From Streptomyces coacervatus (GTDB taxonomy: Bacteria; Actinomycetota; Actinomycetes; Streptomycetales; Streptomycetaceae), in assembly GCF_029223485.1 (NCBI RefSeq), contig NZ_JARHTP010000005.1, positions 186,001 to 250,000 of the forward strand: 64,000 nt of DNA, given 5' to 3'. Made by a program: the position numbers and the translations under genes. How positions within the stretch are numbered: the stretch's first letter is position 1; each line of letters starts with the position of its first letter. Under the pieces are notes generated by a model. That model had not been told where the DNA came from, ran no database searches, and saw nothing but the letters and a program-made list of their open reading frames with translations. Shown here in pieces: positions 42,153 to 50,863 of this stretch.

Positions 42153-42226
42153 TGCGCCGCCAGGGACTCGAACCCCGGACCCGCTGATTAAGAGTCAGCT
42201 GCTCTAACCAACTGAGCTAGCGGCGC
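42153..42226 (-). tRNA. tRNA-Lys (anticodon CTT), copy 3
   Basis: All 74 bases identical to the copies at 21971 and 27841. The 14 bases upstream of its 5' end (plus strand 42227-42240) are the same as those of copy 1 (22045-22058). The stop codon of the upstream primase-like gene lies within its first ten bases. Confidence 0.95.
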
Positions 42227-42810
42227 CTGCTGACGTCGTAGACCTTAGCATCCTGATCGGCGGGAGGAAAAATCGATATGCGCACCGCCGCACGGGCCGC
42301 CCGCACGGCCGCCCACAGCAGGATTTCCGGGCCCGGCAGCCAGGGGTGACGGGTGTCCGGGGCGACCAGCCAGCGGGAGTCGCAGGAGGTCGGAGGGGCG
42401 GTCGCGAGCAGGGCGGGGACGGTCACCGCGTCGCCGTTGCCGTGACACAGCAGTGGCGGGATCGCGCCCGTACGGCCGAATTCCTCCCAGCGCAGCAGTG
42501 AGGGCAGCCGCTGAGCCGTGCCGGGTGCGGCGAACAGCAGTATCCGGCCCCGGAAGGCGGCCACCGGGCCCGAACCCGGCCCCTCGTCCCACAGCCGGTC
42601 GACCATCCGGCGCGCGAAGACCGCGGGCGCGCTGACGACGTCGAAGGCGGAGCCGCACGGGAGCACCACCGGGGCGTCGGCGCGCTCCCGCCAGAGGGCG
42701 AGGGTGCTTCGCGGATACGTTCCTGCCGAGGCGAGCCAGGCGGCTCCGTCCGCGGTGACCCCGCTGACGTCGAAGCGGTCGGGGAACGGATCGGTGCGTT
42801 CGCTGCTCAT
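42217..42810 (-). CDS. Primase/polymerase-like small protein
   Basis: A 197-residue cytosolic protein. Segments DAPVVLPCGSAFDVVSAP, GRILLFAAPGTAQRLPSLLRWEEFG and RWLVAPDTRHPWLPGPEILLWA are typical of Streptomyces proteins annotated as bifunctional DNA primase/polymerase. The length fits only an N-terminal fragment of that family and I see no catalytic Asp pair, so enzyme activity is doubtful. Its last codons and TAG stop are inside the 5' end of tRNA-Lys on the same strand. RNase P cleavage of the joint transcript would trim the message end. ATG at 42810; no strong ribosome site. Confidence 0.6.
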   Translation of the reverse strand: MSSERTDPFPDRFDVSGVTADGAAWLASAGTYPRSTLALWRERADAPVVLPCGSAFDVVSAPAVFARRMVDRLWDEGPGSGPVAAFRGRILLFAAPGTAQRLPSLLRWEEFGRTGAIPPLLCHGNGDAVTVPALLATAPPTSCDSRWLVAPDTRHPWLPGPEILLWAAVRAARAAVRISIFPPADQDAKVYDVSRRR

Positions 42811-42931
42811 GACATCCAGATCTACCGGCTGTGAACGCACCGTTCCTGAGAGTTGCCGGAAACCGGGACAGGTGGGAGCGGGAAGGAGTATCTTGCCCGC
42901 CTGGCATATGCCAAAGCGAAGTGATCCGTGT

Positions 42932-43297
42932 TCACACCGGGTCCGCGGAGCCCCGCCCTTCGGCCCCGCTCATCAGGTCCCGCCCGAACTCGATCATCTT
43001 CTTGGCATAGTCCTCGGTCCACTCGGCGCGTTCCGCGACGTCCGCCGGTGTCAGCCGGTCGAACCGCCGGGGGTCCGCCAGCTGTGCGGCCGCCATCGCC
43101 TGGAACTCCACCGCCCGGTCCGCGGCGGCGCGGAACGCCTGCGCCAGCTCCGTCGCGCGGGCCAGCAGCGCCCGCGGGTCGTCGATCGACTCCAGGTCGA
43201 AGAAGTGCTCAGGGTCGGAGGCCGCCTCCGCGGGCTCGAAGAGCAGGGGCGCGGGGCGTAGCCGCGGTTCGTTCCGACGCGGCGTGGGCTCCGCCAT
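42932..43297 (-). CDS. Conserved hypothetical protein, 121 residues
   Basis: A small acidic, mostly helical protein, with no transmembrane segment. LARATELAQAFRAAADRAVEFQAMAAAQLADPRRFDRL and ERAEWTEDYAKKMIEFGRDLM predict a helical bundle. GAGGAGAAG precedes the ATG at 43297. It follows the helicase gene by 97 bases on the same strand and could be a fourth member of that operon. I do not recognise the family. Confidence 0.65.
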   Translation of the reverse strand: MAEPTPRRNEPRLRPAPLLFEPAEAASDPEHFFDLESIDDPRALLARATELAQAFRAAADRAVEFQAMAAAQLADPRRFDRLTPADVAERAEWTEDYAKKMIEFGRDLMSGAEGRGSADPV

Positions 43298-43394
43298 GTC
43301 TTCTCCTCCTCGTACGTCGCGGTCGACCCGTATGCGACCGGGCCACCGTCCATTGTCCCGCGGCCACGCAAGTGGGTCTGGGACGCCAGGTTTC

Positions 43395-44732
43395 TCAAGG
43401 TCGGAACGGCACGCGATGTTCCCCGAGCCGCGCCAGCACCGCATGGTTCGCCTCCCACCCGTCCGGGAACTTCACCAGCGTCCCCAGCTGCACCGGCTCC
43501 GTCGACGGGTAGTCGTCCAGGAGGTCGCTCACCCCTGCCCGGCAGACCACGACGCATGCGTGGCGGTGGCGGGAGGTGAGGACGCACAGGCGGCCCGTTT
43601 CCAGGTGGAAGGCGGTGGCGTCGGGGCGGCCCGAGAGGGGGTGGAGGACCACCGTGACGTCGTATTCGCGGCCCTGCAGGCGGTTCGCCGTATCGACGGT
43701 GACGTCCGTGACGCCCAGCTCCGCGAGGGCCGCGCGGACGGCCGCCGCCTGGTCGCGGTGGGCCGTGCCGACGGCGATCCGGTCCGGGGTCAGCGGCAGT
43801 GGCTCCTCGGGTGCGCGCTCCGACGTCGCGGCGCCGCCCCGGTCCAGCAGCCGTCGTACGACCGTCGCCACCGCGCGCACCGCCTCCGGGTCGGTGCGTG
43901 GGGTGTGCCGGGCGGGCAGCTCCAGCAGGCCCCAGCCCGACTCGGCCGCCTCGTCGATCACCCGGTCGGGGCCGGAACCGTCCGCCGGGACGGCGAAGGA
44001 GAGGCTGCGGTCGCCGTGGTCCGTGCCGCTGCGGAAGGGCGTGAACGGGTAGAAGGCGTCCGAGACCAGCGGGGCCGCGGAGGCCGGGAGGCGCCAGGAC
44101 ACGGGCAGGCGGTGCTGCGGCAGTTCGGGGTTGTGGGCCAGGAGGGTGGTCACGGCGGAGGCCGAGGGGTCGTACGACAGGCCTGCCCACTGCTCGCTGC
44201 CGACGATGGAGAAGGGGTCCAGTTGGCCCGGGTCGCCCACGAACAGTGCGCGCTCGAACAGGCCCGCCACGGCCAGCAGCGCGTCCGAGCGCATCTGGTA
44301 CGCCTCGTCCACGATCGCGTGCCGCCATGGCTCGTCGACCTTCACATGCGCCCACTTCGCGGCCGTGGAGATGACGACGGAGAGGCCGGTCAGGTCTCCC
44401 GCCTTCGCCGACTTGCGTACGTTCGGCAGGTCGTCGAGCGCCTTGTCGTAGGGGTCGGTGTCGCTGCTGTGCAGGCGGCCGACGGGGAGCTCCGGGTTCT
44501 TCTCCGCGAGGCGCAGGACGAGGTCGTCGACCTGGGCGTTCGTCTGGGCGACGATCATCAACGGGCGCCCCGCGTCGGCCAGTTCGAGGGCCGCCCGGAC
44601 GACGAGTGTGGACTTTCCGGCGCCGGGCGGGGAGTCGACGACCACGCCGCGATGGCTGCCGTGCAGGGTGTCGCGGAGGATGGCATCGGTGGCCTCGGCG
44701 GCCAGGGCACCGGGGTCGAACACGGCGGTCAC
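43395..44732 (-). CDS. SF1 (Upf1/Dna2-like) DNA helicase
   Basis: A 445-residue helicase. Walker A SPPGAGKST (Lys40), motif Ia TNAQVDDL, Walker B/motif II VDEAYQ (142-146), motif III GDPGQLDPF, motif V region DTANRLQGREYDVTVV and motif VI TSRHRHACVVV. These match the superfamily 1B helicases such as Dna2 and Upf1, which move 5' to 3'; the direction here is inference. GTG start overlapping the stop of the upstream gene by four bases (GTGA), which shows tight coupling. No nuclease domain is fused to it; a RecB/Cas4-like nuclease is encoded two genes upstream. Likely role: processing of DNA ends or damaged or foreign DNA. Confidence 0.83.
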   Translation of the reverse strand: MTAVFDPGALAAEATDAILRDTLHGSHRGVVVDSPPGAGKSTLVVRAALELADAGRPLMIVAQTNAQVDDLVLRLAEKNPELPVGRLHSSDTDPYDKALDDLPNVRKSAKAGDLTGLSVVISTAAKWAHVKVDEPWRHAIVDEAYQMRSDALLAVAGLFERALFVGDPGQLDPFSIVGSEQWAGLSYDPSASAVTTLLAHNPELPQHRLPVSWRLPASAAPLVSDAFYPFTPFRSGTDHGDRSLSFAVPADGSGPDRVIDEAAESGWGLLELPARHTPRTDPEAVRAVATVVRRLLDRGGAATSERAPEEPLPLTPDRIAVGTAHRDQAAAVRAALAELGVTDVTVDTANRLQGREYDVTVVLHPLSGRPDATAFHLETGRLCVLTSRHRHACVVVCRAGVSDLLDDYPSTEPVQLGTLVKFPDGWEANHAVLARLGEHRVPFRP

Positions 44733-46318
44733 AGGACGTCCTCGGCGGTCGTGGGATCGGCGGCCTCCGCAGCGGCTTCGCCCGGCGGCCCGCCGTGGGT
44801 CCACGGCGTCTGCTCCGGGTCGGGCAGTTTCGGGCCGCCCCGCTGCTCGTGCTCGAAGAGCGTGAAGCAGATCCGGTCGCCCTTCTCGGGCACGGAACCG
44901 GCCTCGGGCTCCTTGCCGCGGCCCATCTTGTCCACGACGCGCAGCACGAGCAGATCCTCCCCGTCACGCCCCACGAACTCCGCCGCCTGCGGCTTGCCGC
45001 CCAGCGAGCGGTACACCTTGGCCCGCTCGCCCAGATGCGGGCGGTCCTCCGTGCGCACGGTCACCAGCGGACGCGGGCTGGGCCGCTTGCCCTCGCTGTA
45101 CGCCATCACCACGTCAGTGACCTCTCCGGCGAACGCCTCCCCGGACAGCCGCCGCCCTGCCATCACCAGCGGGTCGTCGAGCGCCTCCTGAGCCTCCAGC
45201 CGGGCCTGTTCGCGCTCGCGCGCGGCGAGCTTGTTGGCCGCGGTGACCGCGTCGTCACGGCGCGGCTGCGGGGGCTCGCCCGCGACGATCCGGTCGCGGT
45301 GGCCGGTGAACGACCAGCGGTCGCGCGTCCACCGCTCCTCGACATGCGCCCCGTCGGGCAGCGCCCGCAGCAGATCGAGGCCCTGCCAGACCTTCTCCCA
45401 GGTGGGCAGGGTGCGGCTGAGCACCAGCTCGCGGATCTCCCGCTCGGCGGCAGTGAGTTCACCGAGCCGGTCGTCCGCCTCCAGACCGTCCTCGGCGGCG
45501 GCGAGGGCGGTACGCGCACGGTCGTAGCGCTCGATGGCGGGGGCGAGCAGCTTGTTGTCGAACGCCGGGTCGGTGGCCGGTCCGGCGGGCGGGCAGAGCA
45601 GTTGGCCTCCGGGGTCCCGCGTGAGTTCGGCGTGCAGCGCGGCCTCGGCGCCCGTCGAGCCCTCCGGAGGGTCGATCCACGCGAGGAGGGCGCCCAGGTG
45701 CTGGTCCTCCAGGGTGGACTGGCCGGTGGCCCAGTGCCGGGACAGAACGTCCGTCATGGCGAGCAGGAGGGAGGAGCCGGGGACGCGGGCGCGCTCTCCG
45801 AAGTGCGTCAGCCAGCGGCCGAGCAGCGGCACGCGCGGGGGCGCGGGATACGGGGTCTCCGGGTCCTGTTCCGCCGTACGCCTGAAGCGCATGGAGCGGC
45901 CGAGCAGCCGTACGAAGTCGACGCCCGCGCGGCTCGGCACGATCAGCTGCGGGGCGTCCGCGCACAGTTCGACCTCGACCTTGACCCGCTTGCCGGTTTC
46001 CGGATCGGTCTCGTTGCGCTCGGCGGCCTCCACGTCGTCCGCGTACGCGTCGAGATACGGCAGGACGGCGTCGGCCAGCTCGGCCAGGAATGCGAACCTG
46101 AGGTCGCGGTCGCGCGGTTGCGGTACGGCCAGCAGGCGCGGCGCAGCCCGGTCGGTGCCCACCAGCGCGCCGAGCGGGGCGCCGGCCTCGCCCGCGGTGG
46201 TGAGCGGCACGAAGACGAGCGGTCGCTCGGACAGGTGCCGGTGCCGGACGGTGGCGGCGGGCTGGGCGCAGCCGGTGCGACAGGCTTCCAGCCGGGCCAG
46301 CGTCGTGATCAGTGACAC
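44729..46318 (-). CDS. Unrecognised 529-residue protein between nuclease and helicase genes
   Basis: I do not recognise a family. Start GTG at 46318, with GAGGAG upstream. The N-terminus is mixed alpha/beta (LVFVPLTTAGEAG, APRLLAVPQPRDRDLRFAFLAELADAVLPYLDAY). The middle is strongly helical and charged (ERYDRARTALAAAEDGL; NKLAAREREQARLEAQEAL). The C-terminal part (about 440-505) is beta-rich (PLVTVRTEDRP, DLLVLRVVDKMGRG, GDRICFTLFEHEQRG) and ends acidic. No signal peptide or membrane helix. Translational coupling to the helicase and a 94-base gap from the nuclease suggest a subunit or adaptor of the same complex. Confidence 0.75.
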   Translation of the reverse strand: MSLITTLARLEACRTGCAQPAATVRHRHLSERPLVFVPLTTAGEAGAPLGALVGTDRAAPRLLAVPQPRDRDLRFAFLAELADAVLPYLDAYADDVEAAERNETDPETGKRVKVEVELCADAPQLIVPSRAGVDFVRLLGRSMRFRRTAEQDPETPYPAPPRVPLLGRWLTHFGERARVPGSSLLLAMTDVLSRHWATGQSTLEDQHLGALLAWIDPPEGSTGAEAALHAELTRDPGGQLLCPPAGPATDPAFDNKLLAPAIERYDRARTALAAAEDGLEADDRLGELTAAEREIRELVLSRTLPTWEKVWQGLDLLRALPDGAHVEERWTRDRWSFTGHRDRIVAGEPPQPRRDDAVTAANKLAAREREQARLEAQEALDDPLVMAGRRLSGEAFAGEVTDVVMAYSEGKRPSPRPLVTVRTEDRPHLGERAKVYRSLGGKPQAAEFVGRDGEDLLVLRVVDKMGRGKEPEAGSVPEKGDRICFTLFEHEQRGGPKLPDPEQTPWTHGGPPGEAAAEAADPTTAEDVL

Positions 46319-46412
46319 GGGGGCTCCTCGGGGCAGGGGGCCGGGGCCAGGGAGCGAGGGCGCCGGGCGCGGCTTGACGGCGCCGGAACGGGCGGGGGCG
46401 GGAACGCCGTCA

Positions 46413-47681
46413 TCACCATGCGGGACTCCCCGTCGTGGCATCCGCCGGGGCCTGCGGCCCGCGGTTCTCCAGCGCCTCCGCGCGCAGCCGCGCCGCCCTG
46501 CGCAGCGCCGCCACCGCCGGATCCTCCGGGTCCCCGGCTTCTCCCCGGGCCGCCGACAGGACGTCCTCGACGGTCGTCAGGCCACCCAGTTCGGCGCGGA
46601 CCGAGCGGCCCAGGGAGGTCACCGCACCGGCCGCGCGGGAGCGGTCACGGCAGTGGAAGGCCAGCTCGCAGGCGGACAGACACTCGGGCGCGTATGTCGC
46701 CGGGACCGACTCGACGGCGGATGTCAGCTCGGCGGCGGGCAGCTCCGGGGAGAAGCAGGTGCCCTCGGGGAGCGTGTCGGCGATGTCCTCGATACGGGTC
46801 AGGCGGGCCAGCTGGCGGCCGGTGACCGCGCGCTGCTTGCGCACGTCGACGGCCGAGGCGGTGGGGAGGTTGGAGAAGTCCTTGGGGCAGACCAGCAGCA
46901 CCTTGTGCCGCACCTCGGGAGCCGGGCCGTGACATCGGGCGCTCGCCCCCTCCACACCGGCGCGCCCCTCCGGCTCCGCGCCGAGACGGGCGGCGACCTG
47001 CTCCAGGGCCAGCACGTACACCGCCGCCTGGCGCGCCGCCGCGCCCACCTTCGCCGGGTCCGCGCTGCCGTCCAGCATCGGGAAGGACTTGATCTCCACG
47101 ACCGTCCAGCTGCCGTCCGGGTGCACGACCACGGCGTCCGGCTCCAGGAACGCGGGCGAGCCCGCCACATCGAGCGCGAGCATCGGGTGGTCGAGGAGTG
47201 TCCAGGTGCCGGGTGCGGCGGTGGCCTCGCGCAGCGCCAGGGCCGTACGGGCCGTACGCCCCTCGGGGCCGGATGCAGTGAGGTCGGGCACGCGCGCGTC
47301 GGCGGGCGGCTCCGCGCGCCGGTCCAGCTTCTCGTGCACCAGCCGCAGCAGCTCCGCGCCGCCGTCCGCCTTGACCTTCGCCTCGAACGCATTGCCCCGC
47401 GTGAACGCGAACTGCGACTGCCCGAAGGCCGACGGGGAACCCAGCGCGCTCGCCAGCGCCGCCTTGTTCACCCCGGCGCCGTCGAGGATCGCGCGCCGCT
47501 TGCAGCCCGGGTTGGCGGCGAGGGCGGCCAGGGCGCGCGCGTCCAGCGCCTTGGCCGGTACGTCGGGACCGCGCAGCTCAGCGAGCCGCTGCCGGAGCGC
47601 CTTCCCCCGCGTCCGTGGGAGAGGCACCCGGCTCGGCTCCGGATCCGATCCGGGACTCGCGCTGCCGTGGAATTCGCTCAC
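46413..47681 (-). CDS. RecB/Cas4-like PD-(D/E)xK nuclease with four Cys
   Basis: A 422-residue protein (numbering from GTG 47681). PD-(D/E)xK core: Asp182 in LEPDAVVV, Glu196 and Lys198 in VVEIKS, then QAAVY (Gln218, Tyr222), the QxxxY motif of RecB-type nucleases. Cys60 (NPGCKRR) is widely separated from Cys334, Cys338 and Cys344 (CLSACELAFHC), the spacing style of the 4Fe-4S cluster in Cas4, AddB and Dna2. The start is uncertain: TTG 47711 and GTG 47627 (GGAG upstream) are alternatives, and all overlap the end of the PAP2 gene. It heads the operon with the unknown protein and the SF1 helicase. Confidence 0.75.
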   Translation of the reverse strand: MSEFHGSASPGSDPEPSRVPLPRTRGKALRQRLAELRGPDVPAKALDARALAALAANPGCKRRAILDGAGVNKAALASALGSPSAFGQSQFAFTRGNAFEAKVKADGGAELLRLVHEKLDRRAEPPADARVPDLTASGPEGRTARTALALREATAAPGTWTLLDHPMLALDVAGSPAFLEPDAVVVHPDGSWTVVEIKSFPMLDGSADPAKVGAAARQAAVYVLALEQVAARLGAEPEGRAGVEGASARCHGPAPEVRHKVLLVCPKDFSNLPTASAVDVRKQRAVTGRQLARLTRIEDIADTLPEGTCFSPELPAAELTSAVESVPATYAPECLSACELAFHCRDRSRAAGAVTSLGRSVRAELGGLTTVEDVLSAARGEAGDPEDPAVAALRRAARLRAEALENRGPQAPADATTGSPAW

Positions 47682-48525
47682 CCGCGGAAGTCTGGCATCC
47701 GCCACTGACAATTGAGGAGCCTGCGACCTGCGAGCGCCCTGCGCCGGAGGAGAACTGCTCCCTGATCCGGTCCGCGCCCCGCATGACGTACGGCGTCAGG
47801 AACAGCCCGACGCCCATCACGGCCGCACCCGCGACCGCGTCCAGGAAGTAGTGGTTCGCGGTGCCCATGACCACGATCGTGGTCAGCAGCGGGTAGGCCA
47901 CGGCGGCGACCTTCGTCGTACGCGTCCTGCCGTAGCGCCACAGCATGACCCCGCACCACAGCGCCCAGCCCACATGAAGGCTCGGCATGGCCGCGTACTG
48001 GTTCGTCATCCCCCCGAGGCCGCGCGGGGCACTGGCCTCGCCGCCCCACCAGCCGTACGAGCTGTACTCGGCCATCGTGTCCACGAAGCCGTGGCCCGCG
48101 GAGAGCAGGCGCGGCGGACAGGTCGGGAGCAGCGTGAAGCCGATCAGGCCGAAGAAGGTGGACGTCATCAGCCAGGTGCGGGCAGCGCGGTAGTGCACGG
48201 CGCGCGATCGGAACAGCCAGACCAGGATCGCGGGCGTGACCAGGTAGTGCAGCGACGCGTACCAGAAGTCGGCCGGGACGCCGAGCCACGCCTCGCGCGT
48301 GAAGAGCCGGTTGAGCGGGTGCTCGGCGTTGATGTGCAGGAACTTCTCGATGTTCAGGATCGTCACGCCGTGGTCGACGGCGCTGGAGGTGTCACCACGT
48401 GCGAGGAGGCGGCCGGCCGAGTAGCAGGCGTACACCAGCAAGATCAGCGGCAGCTCGGTCCACCAGCGCAGGCGGGTCCGCGGGGTTGCTGCCTCGACGC
48501 CCGGTGTCGTCTCGGTCTTCGGCAT
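47578..48525 (-). CDS. PAP2-family membrane phosphatase
   Basis: A 315-residue integral membrane protein with about six helices. Of the PAP2 motifs, PSLHVGWAL (catalytic His region) and NHYFLDAVAG (second His/Asp) are clear. It likely dephosphorylates lipid phosphates or acts as an inositol phosphoceramide-synthase-like transferase on the outer face. The last 45 residues are a Ser/Gly/Arg-rich tail that runs out of frame over the nuclease start, so the functional protein may end near residue 265. ATG with GGGGAGG upstream. Confidence 0.82.
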   Translation of the reverse strand: MPKTETTPGVEAATPRTRLRWWTELPLILLVYACYSAGRLLARGDTSSAVDHGVTILNIEKFLHINAEHPLNRLFTREAWLGVPADFWYASLHYLVTPAILVWLFRSRAVHYRAARTWLMTSTFFGLIGFTLLPTCPPRLLSAGHGFVDTMAEYSSYGWWGGEASAPRGLGGMTNQYAAMPSLHVGWALWCGVMLWRYGRTRTTKVAAVAYPLLTTIVVMGTANHYFLDAVAGAAVMGVGLFLTPYVMRGADRIREQFSSGAGRSQVAGSSIVSGGCQTSAGERIPRQRESRIGSGAEPGASPTDAGEGAPAAAR

Positions 48526-48717
48526 CCGACTGCCTCCCCCTTCTTCTCGCGCGGCGCCCGGCGGTCCGGTCGTGCCACTTTACGGCGTACGTGCGCACCC
48601 GATTCGGGCGCCCCGGCCCTCAAAGACGCAGAGATCGCCCGCCGGGTTGCCCGCACCAAGGGTGCGCGATGATGGAGCGGTTCCGCCTGCGATTTCTCCC
48701 GGAAGGCCGCTCAGCTC

Positions 48718-49314
48718 ATGGCACCTCGCATTCTGCTGGCCCGGCACGGACAGACCGAGTGGTCACTGTCCGGCAAGCACACCGGCAGGACCGACGTCCC
48801 TCTCCTGGAGGAGGGCCGACGAGGCGCCAAGCTGCTCGGCGAGCGGCTGCACCGGGCGCCGTTCGAAGGGCTCCCCGGGGTCGCCGTCCGCACCAGCCCG
48901 CTGGCACGCGCGCGTGAGACGTGCGAGCTCGCCGGGTTCGGGGAGCGGGCGGCCGTCTGGGACACGCTGATGGAGTGGGACTACGGCGCGTACGAGGGCA
49001 TGACGCCGGAGGACATTCAGGCCGTCCGGCCGGGGTGGCTGATCTGGCGGGATGGCGTCCCGGAAGGCGAGTCGCTCGCCGAGGTGACGTCGCGGGCCGA
49101 CGAGGTGGTGGCGTGGGCGCGCGACGCTGACCGCGATGTGCTGGTCTTCGCGCACGGGCACATTTTGCGGTCGATCGGGGCTCGGTGGTTGGGGCTGCCG
49201 CTGGAGTTCGCGGCACGGATTCGGCTCAATCCGACGTCGTTGTCGGTGCTGGGGTGGGCTTACGGCGAGCCGGCGATCGAGAGCTGGAACGACCTGGGGC
49301 ACCTGGCGGCGTAG
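48718..49314 (+). CDS. Histidine phosphatase family protein
   Basis: A 198-residue cytosolic phosphatase of the phosphoglycerate-mutase-like clan. Catalytic [10 protein letters not shown] with the RHG triad at the N-terminus, Arg in [11 protein letters not shown], the acid Glu in EWDYGAYEG, and second His in [10 protein letters not shown]. The substrate could be a sugar phosphate or nucleotide, and family members vary widely. Divergent from the PAP2 gene. Confidence 0.88.
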   Translation: MAPRILLARHGQTEWSLSGKHTGRTDVPLLEEGRRGAKLLGERLHRAPFEGLPGVAVRTSPLARARETCELAGFGERAAVWDTLMEWDYGAYEGMTPEDIQAVRPGWLIWRDGVPEGESLAEVTSRADEVVAWARDADRDVLVFAHGHILRSIGARWLGLPLEFAARIRLNPTSLSVLGWAYGEPAIESWNDLGHLAA

Positions 49315-49423
49315 GTCGGACCGCGAGCCGGGGGGGCGGGTTCGCTTGCCCGCGCCGACGGGGTGCCGCTCTCTTTGGGACGGGTGCCGCCCCAGCGGCA
49401 CGACTGCCCGCAGGCTGAGCTGG

Positions 49424-50863
49424 TCAAGCTGTACGCGGTTGTGACGCGTGTCGCTCCAAGAACCCCGACACCCCCGATGCCCGCCGGTGCGGCAGCAGTA
49501 CCCGTGCTGTCCCGGCCAGCATCGTCTGGACCCGTGACGACTGGACCTGGTCCAGCAGGTCCAGGACCCGCATGCCGGCCGCTGCCGCCTCGTCCGGGCG
49601 GCCGCCTCTCGCCAGGTCGTCCGCCAGTTCTGCCGTGTACAGCGCGATGTTGCGGGTGAAGTGCGGGTTCTGGAGCTGGGCCGCGCGGCGTGCGTGGCGG
49701 GCCGCGCGCGGCCAGTCGCCGAGCGTCGACCAGCACTGCGCCTCCAGGCCCTCCAGCTCGGCCTCCCCGTAGAAGCTCATCCACTCGGGATCGGCGTCCG
49801 AGGGGCCTCGCTCGAAGAGGGTCTGTGCGCGGACGAGTGCCTGTTCGCAGGCGGTGCGGTCGGCGAGGCCCGCCCAGCCGCCCGCCTCGCGCAGCGCGAG
49901 CAGCGACATCAGGCGGGGGGAGCCGAGGGGGCGCGCGACGCGTTGTGCGGCCTGCGCGGCCCGGACCGCCTCGCGCGGGCGCCCGGCGTCGCGCGCGAGG
50001 AACGCCGTGTTGCAGAAGCCGTGTGCCTCCAGGGCGTCGTCGCCGGTCATCCGGGCGGTCGCGAGCGCCTCCGCGTAGTGCGAGCGTGCGTCGTCGAAGC
50101 GGCCGGAGTCGTGCGCCAACCAGCCCACCGAGATGGCCAGTTCACCGGCGCCCGAGTGGAGCCGGTCGGCGGTCGTCTGCCGGGTCGCCCCGGCGTCCAG
50201 GAGCGCGTAGGCGGCGCGCAACGGTTCCGATGCGCGCCGGTAGAGCCCGTCCGCGCCGTGCCGGTCGTCGAGCAGCCGGATTCTGCGTACGGCCTCTTCG
50301 AGCGCGTACGCGTCGTTCGTGCCGGGGCGGCGGACGGGACGTCCCGCTGCCCCGGCGTCGAAGGCGAGCCCGATCGGGCCCAGCGAGGCGGCAGCCACCG
50401 TGGCGCCACCGCCGGTCATGAATGCGCGACGCAGCACGTCGCTCTCCTCGTAGCTCTCGTGAAGCGCATGGCTCTCGTGATGCGCATGCGGGTCGTACGG
50501 GTCGTGGCACTCCTGCGTGTCATACGGCTCGTACGCGCCCTGCGTCTCACCAAGGGTGTGCGCCCGGCGTCCGCGTACGGACGCGCGTGGGGCAAAGCCC
50601 AGGTCGGTGAGCGTGCGGCCGGGGAACATGTGCAGGAACACCCGTTCGTATGCATAGTTGGGGCAGCGGATCTCGCCCGCCTCGACCCGGCCGATGTAGC
50701 GCGCGTCGCAGCTGACCCGCTCCCCGATCTCGCGCGCGGCCCGCCGCACCGCCGCGGCGAACTCGGCCGGCGAGCGCTGTCCGCGCAGTTGCCGGAAGAC
50801 GAGGTTCGGCCGCGGTGGCCTGGGGGGCGTGGGCTGGGACGAGGTCACCTTTGACGACGCCAT
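49424..50863 (-). CDS. NsdA-like regulator: HTH plus TPR-like repeats
   Basis: A 479-residue cytosolic protein. The N-terminal third has an XRE-type helix-turn-helix (about 33-85: RSPAEFAAAVRRAAREIGERVSCDARYIGRVEAGEI). A low-complexity His/Glu/Tyr/Asp segment (about residues 118-143) follows. An Ala-rich helical stretch (LRRAFMTGGGATVAAAS) leads into a helical repeat domain resembling TPRs (DDARSHYAEALATARMTGDDALEAHGFCNTAFLARDAGRPREAV). This layout matches Streptomyces NsdA-type regulators that repress antibiotic production and sporulation; specific identity is uncertain. Confidence 0.75.
   Translation of the reverse strand: MASSKVTSSQPTPPRPPRPNLVFRQLRGQRSPAEFAAAVRRAAREIGERVSCDARYIGRVEAGEIRCPNYAYERVFLHMFPGRTLTDLGFAPRASVRGRRAHTLGETQGAYEPYDTQECHDPYDPHAHHESHALHESYEESDVLRRAFMTGGGATVAAASLGPIGLAFDAGAAGRPVRRPGTNDAYALEEAVRRIRLLDDRHGADGLYRRASEPLRAAYALLDAGATRQTTADRLHSGAGELAISVGWLAHDSGRFDDARSHYAEALATARMTGDDALEAHGFCNTAFLARDAGRPREAVRAAQAAQRVARPLGSPRLMSLLALREAGGWAGLADRTACEQALVRAQTLFERGPSDADPEWMSFYGEAELEGLEAQCWSTLGDWPRAARHARRAAQLQNPHFTRNIALYTAELADDLARGGRPDEAAAAGMRVLDLLDQVQSSRVQTMLAGTARVLLPHRRASGVSGFLERHASQPRTA

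Noticed and set aside
41951..42187. Small plus-strand ORF ending in QGLEPRTR
   Set aside because: Its end is antisense tRNA-Lys sequence and its start is in terminator hairpins. No ribosome site.
43051..44967. Open frame of 638 codons on the minus strand over the helicase gene
   Set aside because: Different frame from the helicase, mostly Arg/Pro/Gly, no motifs. The helicase frame is the real one.
46413..47681. Nuclease as a CRISPR Cas4 adaptation protein
   Set aside because: No cas1, cas2 or repeat-spacer array is visible. Context is a helicase and an unknown protein.
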